64,000 nt of DNA from Dipteronia dyeriana (taxonomy: Eukaryota > Streptophyta > Magnoliopsida > Sapindales > Sapindaceae): positions 45,264,203-45,328,202 of the forward strand of contig CM065297.1 in NCBI GenBank assembly GCA_032871835.1, given 5' to 3'. Below are positions 1-10,648 of this stretch, one piece after another (position 1 is the stretch's first letter; each line of letters opens with the position of its first letter). A program made the position numbers and the translations under genes. Below the pieces are notes generated by a model, which made no database searches, was not told the DNA's origin, and saw only the letters and a list, made by a program, of their open reading frames with translations.

Positions 1-2
1 TC

Positions 3-555
3 AACATAATCAGCTTCCATGTTAGAAACAACTTGAAATTGCACAAACGCGGTTAAATTGTCTTAAGCTAACCTAGAGGGGGGTGAATAGGTTATTACAC
101 CTTATCCAAGCCCTTGAAACAAAATTTCGTTTGCCCTCTAGTTTGTTTGAATAAAAATACTTAAGATAATAGAACTTACTTGAAAAAGCAAAATGTGTTA
201 TTCCCTCTCTTATGACTTTTTGGTTCTCTCGAATTAGCTATTGCTCCACTGTTGTCATAGTAGATAGTGATCTGCTTATTTGCATTAGGAACTACTTCCA
301 AGTCAATCAAGAATTGGAGGAGCCAAACAACCTTTTTAGTAGCTTCGCATGCGGCAACATAATCAGCTTCCATGGTAGAAACAGCTTGAAATTGCACAAA
401 CGCGGTTAAATTGTCTTAAGCTAACCTAGAGGGGGGTGAATAGGTTATTACACCTTTTCCAAACCCTTGAAACAAAATTTCATTTGCCCTCTAGTTAGCT
501 TGGATAACAATACTTAAGATAATAGAACTTACTTGAGAAAGCAAAATGTGTTATC
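3..555. repeat. Imperfect tandem duplication, period 353 bp
   Basis: Bases 3-202 realign with 356-555 at an offset of 353. Each unit joins the end of a minus-strand Copia RNase H to the first 160 or so bases of the family C LTR (TGCACAAA at 40 and at 393). The first unit is cut by the window edge. About a dozen differences separate the units, so the duplication is not recent. It must postdate the insertion of C into the RNase H, because both units carry the same junction. Confidence 0.85.
206..392 (-). pseudogene. Family A Copia RNase H, C-terminal fragment
   Basis: Read on the minus strand this encodes the end of a Copia RNase H: an AVSTMEADYVAACEA segment, then WLLQFLIDLEVVPNANKQI, a YYDNSGAIANS segment and a SHKRG end. 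The same stretch is seen in the family A copies at 19100-19280 and 61250-61430. The coding frame is cut at 392 by the element C LTR (TGCACAAA from 393) and at about 206 by the tandem duplication joint. Five bases before the LTR are GAAAT, a candidate target-site duplication whose partner is not visible. It is a remnant of an older family A copy lying on the minus strand. Confidence 0.8.
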
Positions 556-3053
556 AAGATAAGTACTGTCAAACAAGCTTACATGTTGCAAGAGATAAGA
601 CAATCAAACAAAACTAAAATATACAATACATGTATTCTAATTAATATTCAATATATATAAGTATTCCTTCAAAGACTATTAAAAAAAACATTTTCAACAT
701 ACAAGTACAATAACATTTACAATTTTGATCATTAGAAGTGCTTATTGATCACATATCACCTCTATCTCGTCCATTAAGAAATCTATTCATTAAACTTGTA
801 GAACAAGATATACACATACACATACACATAAATATATGAGAATGTTAGGAAGAATTGACAAATTGTTTTTTACGTGGTAAAACCTCCGTAGAGGAAATAT
901 CCACGGGTTGAATACAACCATCGAGTACTTTTATTGGAAAGTAGATAAGAAATTTAAGAAAAGTGAACAACACATGACACACTCTCTGTTAGACTCTAAA
1001 ACTACCCAATCCTTATTGGTAGATTGGAAATTCCTCAAAAGTGATCAACAAATGACTCACTTTCTATTGGATTCCACTCTAACCAACACCGTTAAGAAGT
1101 TGGAAATTCCACTAGAATGGTCAACAAATGATTCACCCTATCCATGGACTTCATTGCATCTTAACATCCCGGGTCTACCAATAAAAGTGTACTTTCTATC
1201 CAAGGCACCCATGCCTCTAGAAAGTCTCCCATGCTTGATTGTCCGAGCCACACGCTCCAATCAAGACTCTTTGCTTGGCTATCCAAGGCACATATGCCTC
1301 TAACCAAGAGTTCATGCCTTTTACAAGGACTTCATATGTGATCAATGAATGCATAAATGCAAACAAGCATTCAATATAGAATATGAGGATCAAACATATC
1401 TTAAGGGAACTAGACATACGCATGAAAGATCATAAACAAATATTGCCTAGTTACTGAACATGAATAATATTCTTGAATTATGTGAAACACCATAAACACA
1501 TTAAAATCCTAGAAATACTCATGTGACTAAAACTTGAATCAAAGCATATATATAAATATATATAAAGAACTTATTCATGGTTTTAGTAACAAACACAAAC
1601 ATATGCTAGAATCGTGAGATAACATCAATTTCTAGCTACAACCTAGTGCATATTTCTATCACAAAATTCAATTACAAGCCAAAATAGCTCTAAGCACTCA
1701 ATCACATGTGTTATTCCAAAATATATTCAATTGAAGAGACCTAACACATGTAGAGAATATTTCTTATGAAAATCAATCAATCAAAGTCCAAAATAGTCCT
1801 AAATGAAAAGTTAGCTCAATACAAAACACACACATGTGAAAACATAGGCTTAATCGAAAACCTAACTCAACATGTGAGATTCTAATCATGCTCAATCTAG
1901 GATTTCTAGAGTTTAAAACTCTAATAAAAGTATACACATTAAACATACATATATAAAAGAAGAAAACCCAAGGTAATTGAAAGTTTTTGAAGATCAAATG
2001 ATAAGAAAATTTTCAATACCTTAGTAAAAAAGTGTAGTCCCGTTTTTGATGGAAAAAATAATTGACCTCAAATTTATTGAAAATGATAGAGAAATAAAAT
2101 ACGAACAATCTCCAACTTGAATCGTTCTAATCAGAGTTCAAACGAACAAGATATGGTGTTTGGGTGATAATAAACTTGATAGAAAAATTTTGCACTTGTT
2201 TTCTCCTTAGAATTAAAATGAGAGAGGGAAAGTGTATTTAAATGAGAGGCAAGAGAAGAGTAAAAACACCAAAACAGCCCCCAAGCCTCCTCCATCCCCG
2301 AGATGGCGCATGGGAATCTTGGGGAGGAAAGGCTGGTGGCCTTTGGCTACTTGCGTCCTCCTTCGTGCACCTTCGCGTTCTTCGACTGTTCTCCGGCCTC
2401 TAAACTCCGAATTCAATTTTTTTTTGTATTGCGATCCGGGACTCTCTCACGCATGTGGACGTCTATGAAACTTTGCCCAGAAAATAACAATTTACTCGAT
2501 ATACGAAGACGAAGATAATATATACAACATGACCGGAAAGTTTCATAACTCTTTAATCGGAACTCAAAATCAAATGTATGAGTAACAAAAATAACCTGAA
2601 CTCAATAAGAAACAATATAAGATCAAATTCAAGTCCAAGGTCCATGTTATACAAATATATACACATACAAACACATATCACACATGAATGCTTATTTCAA
2701 AGACAATCTACAAACATTAATTTTTCCAAAACTAATCAATTTCACACCAATGCATGAGCATTCAATATCAAGTGAGTGAATGTGTTATACAAAATGAGCA
2801 CAACGATCCAGGGACACATATGGATGCAATATGTATGTGTGTGCCTATGACTTGTAAGAGAAATGAGGTATTTTAATATACCTTTGTAGAACCAATGAAG
2901 CACATTTCTCTTGAAGACTTTTGCACTTGATTGATAGGTTGCCACATCTTCCTTTAAAGCCTGGATCATCATCAATTTAGAGACGACTAACCAAAACAAG
3001 TGAAACATAGTTTTGATATGGAATAATGCCAACATAAAACCAAAAACCTAACA
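393..3053 (-). repeat. Element C 3' LTR (left copy)
   Basis: 2661-bp LTR. In plus orientation it starts TGCACAAACGCGG and ends CCTAACA, so on the minus strand it runs TGTTAGG to TGCA. It matches 8468-10648 over its first 2.2 kb with scattered substitutions and small gaps. The open frames inside it (for example 908-1303) are not conserved in phase in the other copy and are not supported as genes. Confidence 0.88.
929..1140. repeat. Imperfect 75-85 bp tandem units in the C LTR
   Basis: Three degenerate units share a pattern of TTGGAAATTCC followed by GATCAACAAATGACTCAC and a TTGGATTCCAC-like segment (about 929-1010, 1011-1089 and 1090-1140). The same series occurs in the other LTR copy at about 9000-9195, so it predates insertion of element C. 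Confidence 0.65.
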
Positions 3054-3070
3054 ATCTCCCCTTTTGGCAA
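3054..3070 (-). promoter_or_regulatory. Polypurine tract of element C
   Basis: On the minus strand the bases next to the LTR read TTTGCCAAAAGGGGAGAT, directly before TGTTAGG. This is the position and composition expected of the plus-strand priming site, and the same form as GCCAAAGGGGGAGAT in element B. Confidence 0.85.
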
Positions 3071-3999
3071 ATTCCATGTCAAAACCTCTATACAAAATTA
3101 CTAACACACATTACAGTGAAGATTGGTCACTTATGAGTTACAATGATTTACAATGACTCACACACTCCTAGACTAATCTTCAATAAGTCTTGAACTTCTT
3201 CTTGATCTTCTCTTGTAGTCACCTAAAATCAACTTAAAACACAATGCATATCCAAGAGAAAATATATATGTGGCAACATATAATTTTGGAAAGAAATTAA
3301 CAATAAAATTTCAATTAGATCATGTATCTCCCTCTTAACACATGCTATCTCAAAGATATTCTAGCCAAAGTCAACATAATATTACATGCCATAAAGAAAA
3401 CTTCTAGTTGTTCATGTTTCCAAATATACCAAAAAAACACATATAGAGATTGAAAGGAAACTAAGTAGACTATCACATATGATTCTCCCCCTTTTTAACA
3501 TGAAATGAAGCCAAAACGATAAGAGAGAAATGTACCTCATGGCCATGCCACTATCCACTTGTGTCATCAAAGAACTTTGAGCGATTGGTTAACCTCACGT
3601 AATGCTTAAGAGATGGTGTTGTGCATGTAGAAATACTAGCCTCCAACTCTTGAATCCTAGCATCTTGTTAAGCTACCTTTGTCTTTAGTTCTTCAATCTT
3701 CAATTTTGACTCTTCAACCTCTTTCTTCAATTATCTTGTCCAATTTGGAAGAAAGTTTGTGCTTACCATATGGCTTGCCTTTTGGTTTCCACTAAAAAGC
3801 CCTAATGTGTCACAAGCCTTTCCCTTGTTCTTGTATGACATAAATGTCACCCTTTTGTCACTAAATTTTTCTAAGGGAGGTAATATCACTTATTCCTCTA
3901 GTGATTTAACACCATGAGCCAAACACAAATGAGTTATAAACCCCAGTAGTGCTAACTTTTTGTCCAACCTAGTTGTTAAAGCTGCACTATCTAAGTATG
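3071..3999 (-). other. Element C interior without an intact gene
   Basis: About 0.9 kb between the PPT and the extra open frame. On the minus strand, 3540-3990 gives short lysine- and serine-rich peptides with stops and may be the decayed C-terminal part of the frame at 4000-4473. The remainder is AT-rich with no motif I recognise. Confidence 0.5.
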
Positions 4000-4473
4000 T
4001 CATGAGAATTTCACCAAGGTTTTAGGTTGATTTGTTAATAAGGCAAGTACAATCCTGATTTTCTCTTTGTTAAGCTCGATAGTGTTTGAAGATCCTTCAA
4101 GATTAGTACATGCAAAGAGAAGCCCAAAAGAACTCACCTTAGTTAACTCACTTTGACTAATATAGGCTCTATTCATCCACTCAAAAGACACGTCATCACA
4201 TAGAGTTTGAACCATGATATTAAGATTTTCTATTCTATCCACATCTAGCAAGTCCGACTCAATATCATTAGGCAATCCAAGAAACTCATTAATAGTCTCC
4301 AAATTTACTCTAAAGACAACACCTCTTATTTCTATTAATGCATCTAGGTAGGTAGCACTCTCTTTATATTCTTGATAGAATTCTCTCATAATAATATCAT
4401 TAACCATACTAAGCATGCTTACCCATGATTCCCAATTTCTCTCAATCATGCATCTATGAACAAGAACATACAA
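4000..4473 (-). CDS. Putative plant transposon protein-like domain (extra ORF of element C)
   Basis: 157-residue frame with no internal stop. Around residues 25-70 it has a MREFYQEY segment, then IEIRGVVFRVNLETINEFLGLP; near residue 125 a FACTNLEG segment, and then a helical ALLTNQPKTLV end. The pattern REFY...IRG..V....TIN.FLGLP is what I associate with the family called putative plant transposon protein, often found on non-autonomous plant retroelements and sometimes labelled envelope-like. Function is unknown. It lies on the gag strand between gag and the 3' LTR. No signal peptide or membrane segment is evident. The upstream end of the original gene is unclear, since the ATG may be an internal one. 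Assignment is from motif memory only. Confidence 0.55.
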   Translation of the reverse strand: MYVLVHRCMIERNWESWVSMLSMVNDIIMREFYQEYKESATYLDALIEIRGVVFRVNLETINEFLGLPNDIESDLLDVDRIENLNIMVQTLCDDVSFEWMNRAYISQSELTKVSSFGLLFACTNLEGSSNTIELNKEKIRIVLALLTNQPKTLVKFS

Positions 4474-6462
4474 ATTTGGTCAAGTCAATACCTCTCTCTT
4501 GAACTAGCTTCTTAGTCCCATAACGCCTAAAGGTTTCACCTCAGAGGTTTTGGATCACTTGGAGGATGACTTGGACTTATCAATGGGCTTAGAAGAATTT
4601 CCACCACCGGTTGCTTTAGTTCTTCCCATGACCTAGTGTAGACAAACACTAAATAAAAATTGAGTGGAGAATAATAAAAGTAATTTAGTCACATAAAATT
4701 ATACATCTAAAACTTATGATAAGGTAATGAATCATCATGCAAGATAAAGACAATCAAGCAACATCTCACAATATCCATTATATCAAGAATGCCAACATAT
4801 AAACAAATGAACATGTGAAAATATCATAAAAGAGAACAAAGTTTAGCATACTATGCTCCCCCTTGATAAATGCTCTATCTAAGATCAAGATAGAACAATG
4901 TTCGCAATGATATTGGCACAATCACACAATCAAGCAATTTTAAAGAAATCAAACAAAATAAGCTCCATAAACTTTGAGAGATACACCAAGATTTTCAATT
5001 TCTCTCATAACTCATCTAAAATTGCTAGAAAATCAATTACTTGTAAGCAAAAAGTGTGTGTGTGATCTTGCTTCATATATATGAAGAGGATTAACTTGAT
5101 AATCAACATGTAAATCACATCCACATCTATTCATCTTAAGCTTTTCCGTAAAAGGTCAAACTGATTATCATCTGAAAATTTTCCTTGTAAGAGAATAGAA
5201 CTTAATATTTGAGCTGATGTGTGCATGTGGCTCATCATCCCATTTATATTTTTTAATCCGAGCACTTTTTGATATTCAATTTAACTCCTTTAAGCCCCCT
5301 ATTTTTTATAGGCTTTGAATCAAAGATTTTTTTTATTGATTCTTTTCAACACTTCTTTGATTTTTTTATTACAACATAAACTTATACTCTTCATGATGGC
5401 TTTCACTCATCATAATGGTGTATCCCTTTCCTACATCGGGCGGCTTCACAACCATTATTTGTAGCCCTTTCCATGAAGGTGCTCATTGAGTTTTATGCAG
5501 TTGCTGAAGCAAAATATCTACTAACCATAGTTCATCTTAAATGTACAAGTCAAAAGACTTCAAGGTGTATCCATAACCTACATATTAGCAAAATCAACTT
5601 ACTCAACAAACATATCAGAGAAGCACAGACCTTTTTAAAAACCAAGTTTTATGGCTTACAAGCACATGATCTAAGAGAAATATAAAGAGATTTACTCAAG
5701 ATCATTACTCCTTAAGAGATTAGCTTTCAAAGAATATGAAGCTCATATTTTTCAAAATATGCCACTCCACATTCAAACATATATTTCACACATCATGATT
5801 AAGATCAATGTGAACAATATCACTAAAAGATCTTAAAAGAGAAAATGTGAACAAGAACCATAAGATTGCTATACTTGCTCTCTCATGTGACATGCGAGAA
5901 GATGTGATAGAAACATTGAGTCAAAAGATAAAAACTAGAAAGCAAGCGTTAAGGTATAAGAGTACCTTAGCAAGCTTTTTCATCAAATGTAAAGTCTTTA
6001 CCCTTTTTATGAGCTCTCTTGGCTTTTTTATCTCATTGACAACATATTATTGGTATGTCTTCCCAAGAGAATAAAGACTAAACACTTCAACTCAAAACAC
6101 ATAATAAAATGGCTTTCACTAAAAGTCTTAAAAAAATTCATCACCATATAGATTTCAAAAATAGACTTCTCAAAAGTCAACAAACAAATTTTGACCATCA
6201 TAGTGAATCTTGTGAAATTGCTAAGTTCATGTCAAGTTGTAATAAACCAAAGAAAGTGAGTAAAAGTTTCACAACATGACACAAACCTTAAAGTTATTCA
6301 CATGTGCAACTTACTCTAATGCTAAGAGCAATCACCCTTGAACCACTTGTTCTTGGGTGAACCTACACAAACAGTATCAACATCTTTCTTAACAACAATA
6401 TTAAAATGAGAGTAAAGTCCTTCAATGACCTGATCTAAAATTATATCATTGATACGCTTCTT
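4474..6462 (-). other. Non-coding middle of element C
   Basis: Two kilobases occupying the place where pol would sit in an autonomous Copia element. No integrase, reverse transcriptase or RNase H motif was found in either strand. Short open frames at 5473-5685 and 5847-6074 on the plus strand lack homologues in the other elements here and have no recognisable motif. The CTCCCCCTT-type stretches at about 3483 and 4855 resemble PPT-like sequences read on the minus strand. Confidence 0.5.
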
Positions 6463-7403
6463 TTATAGTTTAGTATCACATGATTTGTCAAGATTAACAA
6501 GGTTTGTTTTCTTGTTACTCCAAAGTTGCTTACCATGCTTTGCAACCATATCATGCTTTTGAAATTCTAAAGTCTTAGCATGCTTGAATTGAAGTTCAAT
6601 CTCATTATCTCTAGACGCATTTCCTAATTTGCAAGGTTCAATATATTTAAAGCACTTAGGCCTAATATGATCTATAGTATTGCAAAAATGACAAATGGGA
6701 ATAAAAGATGAGATTGTACCTTCTGGAGTAGAAGTAGCAATATTAGAAGTTTGTTGAGATTCCATGTCCTTTGACTTCTTCTTAGCCTTATATCTTTTCT
6801 TCTTAGGTGGTTTCTTGTCAACTTCAATTCTCTCCTTGCTTGTAGAAAGTGATGCTTCTATGAACTTCTCATCAACTATCAAGCCACTTGTACCTCCTTG
6901 ATAATTAGCAAGATTCTTTACTTTTGATATATCGATCGACCTATTGACTAAGTTCTTAATGGCGTCCTTAGCAATGCCGATTTCTTCAATATATTCTTGC
7001 TCCTTCTTCTTTAAAATAGAAATGATATTTTCTTTCTCAAGAACTATCTTTTCAATCTCTCTAAGCTTCCTTAAAATTTCATCTTTTTCACTTATAAGCC
7101 ATTGAGTAACTCTCACAAACTCATATACTTGTAAAGTGATCAAATCTTCTTTCTTTTCAACCTCACTCAAAGCTTGACTCTTATCCTTTTCAAGATTCTC
7201 CACTTTAGTCAGTAACTTAAGATAGGTTGGTTTAGAACTAGAACACTCTTGGTGATTTGATCAACAACCTTGCTTAAAGATGTTTGACAACTTTCCTCTA
7301 GCATGTTGTAAGAGGCTGTGAAAGCAATAAAGTTGCTAACCAACTCTTCTTCACTTGAAGACTCTTCATTAGAGCTCTCATCCTCACTAGTGTAATCATC
7401 ACT
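6463..7403 (-). pseudogene. Element C gag, C-terminal part with coiled coil and second zinc knuckle
   Basis: The uninterrupted part is 6463-7203 (246 residues). Its first half is a charged heptad-rich coiled coil (ILRKLREIEKIVLEKENI and following). A basic KKKRYKAKKKSKD segment follows near residue 135, then a CCHC knuckle CHFCNTIDHIRPKC (C-X2-C-X4-H-X4-C) near residue 170. The stretch 7204-7403 continues the protein in another phase with an acidic segment and VSNFIAFTAS, matching MANFIAFTSS in element B. In SIRE-type elements the protease follows this knuckle; here the frame ends about 75 residues later without a D-S-G motif. At least one frameshift separates it from the upstream gag. Confidence 0.75.
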
Positions 7404-7805
7404 CTATATAGCTGTCATAGCCTTACCCTTCTTGTCCTTATTTGTATTCTGACTTGGACACTCTAAAGCATAATGTCCAAACTTCTTGCACTTGAAGTAT
7501 TTAACTTTGTGAATGCCCTTTGCTTGACCACTCTTCTCCTTCTTTGGAGATGATGATTTCTTGACTTCCTTCTCCGTAGAAGATTTGCCATTTGGCTTGC
7601 CATTTCTTCTCATAAAATTTTGAAACTTTATAACCAATAATGCCATCTCCTTCTCATCATCTTCATTATCCTCATTGATGACTTTGAGAGCTACTCCCTT
7701 GCTCTTAGCTTTAGGTTTCAAGCTTGCCTCATAGGTTTGAAGAGATCTTAGCAATTCGTCAACAATCATGCTATCAACATCTCTACTCTCTTCAATAGCC
7801 GTCAC
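7404..7805 (-). pseudogene. Element C gag, central part with CCHC zinc knuckle
   Basis: 133 residues. The N-terminal part is acidic (NEDNEDDEKEMALL) and leads into a basic linker and the knuckle CKKFGHYALEC near residue 110, where the pattern is C-X2-C-X4-H-X4-C if the Lys-Tyr-Phe-Lys-Cys start is counted from its first Cys. This binds packaged RNA in gag proteins. The same order (acidic segment, linker, knuckle) is seen in element B at 52985-53311. Stops between 7806 and 7978 separate it from the gag start. Confidence 0.75.
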
Positions 7806-7978
7806 CTTAGCTTGAACCGTTTGGGCAAGGATCTTAGGACCTTCCTATTGAGTCTCTGTGCGTTGATTGGTATGCCAAGTGATTGGCATTGATTAGCTAT
7901 GTCCAAATGCTTAAATTGAAAGTCATCAAATTCGTCCTCCTCATTCATTTACAATATTTCAAATTAAGATTTAAGCAT

Positions 7979-8392
7979 TTAGAGCCGAGATTTCCTTACC
8001 GCCTTTGTTCCCTCATTGGTCACTTGAAGCACATCACAAGCTTTTTTGGCGGTCTCCAAATTTTGGATATAGGAAAATTGCCTACTATCCACTCCTCCAA
8101 AGATAGCGTTCATGGCTCTATGAAGCCACTTAGCGGACTTAAAGTCATTTGTATTCCATTCACCTCTTGGTTTCAGTACTATAGATCCAACTATAGATCC
8201 ATCTTCAAGCGTTTTGTTAGATGAATGGTAACCTTCCTCAGTTGACATCCACGCTTGTTCATCTATAGATTTGATATAAGCTTTCATCCTCAACTTCCAA
8301 AACCCGTAATTATACCCTTTAAGAAATGGAGGTCTAGAGTTTGATGCTCCTTCAGACATCGTCTCCTCATGTTGACCCATTGATCCAAACAC
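7979..8392 (-). pseudogene. Element C gag, N-terminal capsid part
   Basis: 137 residues starting 76 bases downstream of the LTR edge on the minus strand. The segment SNSRPPFLKGYNYGFWKLRM and the downstream AKWLHRAMNAIFG are the conserved N-terminal gag pattern of SIRE-type Copia elements; element B has the matching NRPPLLTGLNYASWKGKM. The frame ends at KSRL, followed by frameshifts. The start is the first ATG after the PBS. Role in an intact element: particle assembly in the cytoplasm. Confidence 0.8.
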
Positions 8393-8447
8393 CGAACAAT
8401 CAACCGAGTTTGTAGCCTAGATCTCGCTAAGTTTTGTCTAGCGACCT

Positions 8448-8459
8448 GCTCTGATACAA
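8448..8459 (-). promoter_or_regulatory. Primer binding site of element C
   Basis: On the minus strand TTGTATCAGAGC lies eight bases inside the LTR edge at 8468. It matches the usual plant initiator-Met site TGGTATCAGAGC except for one base. Confidence 0.75.
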
Positions 8460-8467
8460 AATAAAAT

Positions 8468-10648
8468 TGCACAAATGCGATTAGATTGCCTTAAGCTTAC
8501 GTAGAAGGGGGTGAATTGGTTATTACACATTTTTCAAACCCTTGAAACAAACTTTCATTTGTCCCTCTAGTTAGCTTGGATAACAATACTTAAGATAATA
8601 AAACATACTTGAGAAGGTAAAATGTGTTATCAAGATAAGTATTGTCAAACAGGCTTACATGTTGCAAGAGATAAGACTATCAAACAAAACTAAAATATAC
8701 AACACTTGTATTCTCATTAATATTCAATATATACAAGTATTCCTTTAAAGACTATTACAAGCAAACATGTTCAATATACAAGTACAATAACATTTACAAT
8801 TTTGATCATTAGAAATGCTTATTGATCACATATCACCACGATCTTGTCTATTAAGAAATCTATCCATTAAACTTGTAGAATAAGATATACACATACATAT
8901 ACAAATATAGGAGAAGGTTAGGAAGAATTGACAAATTGTTTTTAAGTGGTAAAACCTCCGTAGACGAAACATCCACAGGTTGAATACAACCATCAGGTAC
9001 TTTTATTGGAAAGTAGATAAAAAATTCCTCAAACGTGACCAACACATGACACACTCTCTATTGGACTTTACATCTATCCAATCCCTATTGGTGGATTGGA
9101 AATTCCTCAAAAGTGATCAACAAATGTCTCATTTTCTTTTGGAGTCCACTCTAACCAACAACATTAAGAAGTTGGAAATTCCACTAGAATGATCAGCAAA
9201 TGACTCACCCTATCCATTTAATCCATCGCATCTTAACATTCCTTGTCTACCAAAAAAAGTCTAATTTCTTTCCAAGGTACACATGCGTCTAGAAAGTCCC
9301 CCATGCTTGATTGTCCAAGCCACATGCTCCAATCAAGACTCCTTGCTTGGCTATCCAATGCACACATGCCTCTAACCAAAACTTCATGCCTTTTATAAGG
9401 ACTTCCTATGTGATCAATGAATGCATAAATGCAAAGCTGCACTCAACATAGAATATGATGATCAAACATATCCTATGGGAACTAGGCATATGCATGTAAG
9501 ATCATAAACAAATATTGCCTAGTTACTAAACATGAATAATATTGTAGATTTATATGAAACACCACAAACACATTAAAATCCTAGAATTATTCATGCGGCT
9601 AAAACTTGAATCAAAGCATATATATATATATATTGAAGATTTTAGTAACAAACACAAACATATGCTAGAATCATGAGATAACATCAATCAAAGTTCTAGC
9701 TACAACCTAGAGCATATTTTTATCAAAAAATTCAATTACAAGCCAAAATAGCTCTAATCACTCAATAACATGTGTTATTCCAAAATATATTCAATTAAAG
9801 AGACCTAACACGTGTAGAGACTATTTCTTATCAAAATCAATCAACCAAAGTTCAAAATAGTCCTAAATGAAAAGCAAGCAAAATACAGAACACAAACATG
9901 TGAAAACCTAGGCTTAATCAAAAACCTAACTCAACATGTGATACTTTAATCATTCTCAATCTAGCTTTTCTAGAGTTTAAAACTTTAATCAAAGTATACA
10001 CATTAAACATACATACATAGAAGAAGAAAACCCAAGGTAATTGAAATTTTTTGAAGATCAAATGATAAGAAAATTTTCATTACCTCTTTAGAAAAGTGCA
10101 GTCCCGTTTTTGATGAAAAGCCACCAGAAAATCTTGAATAAATGACCTCAAAGTTCTTGAAAAAGATAGCGAAATGAAGTACAAACAATCTCCAACTTGA
10201 ATCGTTCGAATCATAGTTCAAGCGAACAAGATATGCTGTTTGGGAGGAAAGAAAGTTGAGAGAAAAATTCTGCACTTGTTTTCTCCTTAGAATTAAAATG
10301 AGAGGGGGAACGTTTATTTAACTTAGAGGAAAGGGAATAGTAAAAAGACCTAAGCAACTCCCAAGCGTCTCCTCCATCCCTGAGATAGCCACACACGTGG
10401 TTATCTCATGGGCAGAAGGAGGTCCTTCCCGAGATGGCCACACTCCATCTCAAGGAGGAGACGCTAGGTTGCCTGTGGCCACTCGCATCCTTCTTCGCAC
10501 ACCTTCGCATTCTTCGCCATGGATGTCTATGAAAGTTTGCCCAGAAAATTAAAATTTGACTCGATATACAAAGACGAAGACAATGTATAAAACATGATCG
10601 GAAAGTTTTATAACTTTTGACTCGGAACTCAAAATCAAAAGTATGAGT
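8468..10648 (-). repeat. Element C 5' LTR (right copy), truncated
   Basis: 2181 bp aligned with 393-2585 of the left LTR. It begins TGCACAAATGCG next to the PBS and breaks off at GTATGAGT/10648, where the family A LTR terminus TGTTGGG starts. The missing end was not found elsewhere in the window. The ORFs inside are not shared in frame with the left copy. Confidence 0.85.

Larger units (their letters stand above)
393..10648 (-). mobile_element. Element C: gag-only SIRE-like Copia retrotransposon, right LTR truncated
   Basis: Two direct repeats, 393-3053 and 8468-10648, flank a minus-strand interior. On the minus strand the order is 5' LTR (right), PBS, gag in three broken pieces, a long non-coding middle, an extra open frame at 4000-4473, PPT and 3' LTR (left). 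No protease, integrase, reverse transcriptase or RNase H is recognisable, so this looks like a non-autonomous element moved in trans. The gag resembles that of element B, including an acidic segment before a NFIAFTAS-type motif. The right LTR lacks the part equivalent to 2586-3053 because family A copy A1 starts at 10649. Confidence 0.85.

Noticed and set aside
908..1303. 131-codon plus-strand frame in the C LTR
   Set aside because: The matching stretch of the other LTR (8980-9192) stops early in a different place, and the peptide follows the DNA tandem units. No family motif.
5847..6074. Plus-strand 75-codon frame in element C
   Set aside because: It runs against the element's coding strand, has no homologue in the window and no motif.
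8448..8459. tRNA gene suggested by tRNA-like words near the PBS sites
   Set aside because: Only the 12-18 base primer complements are present; no cloverleaf can be drawn around them.
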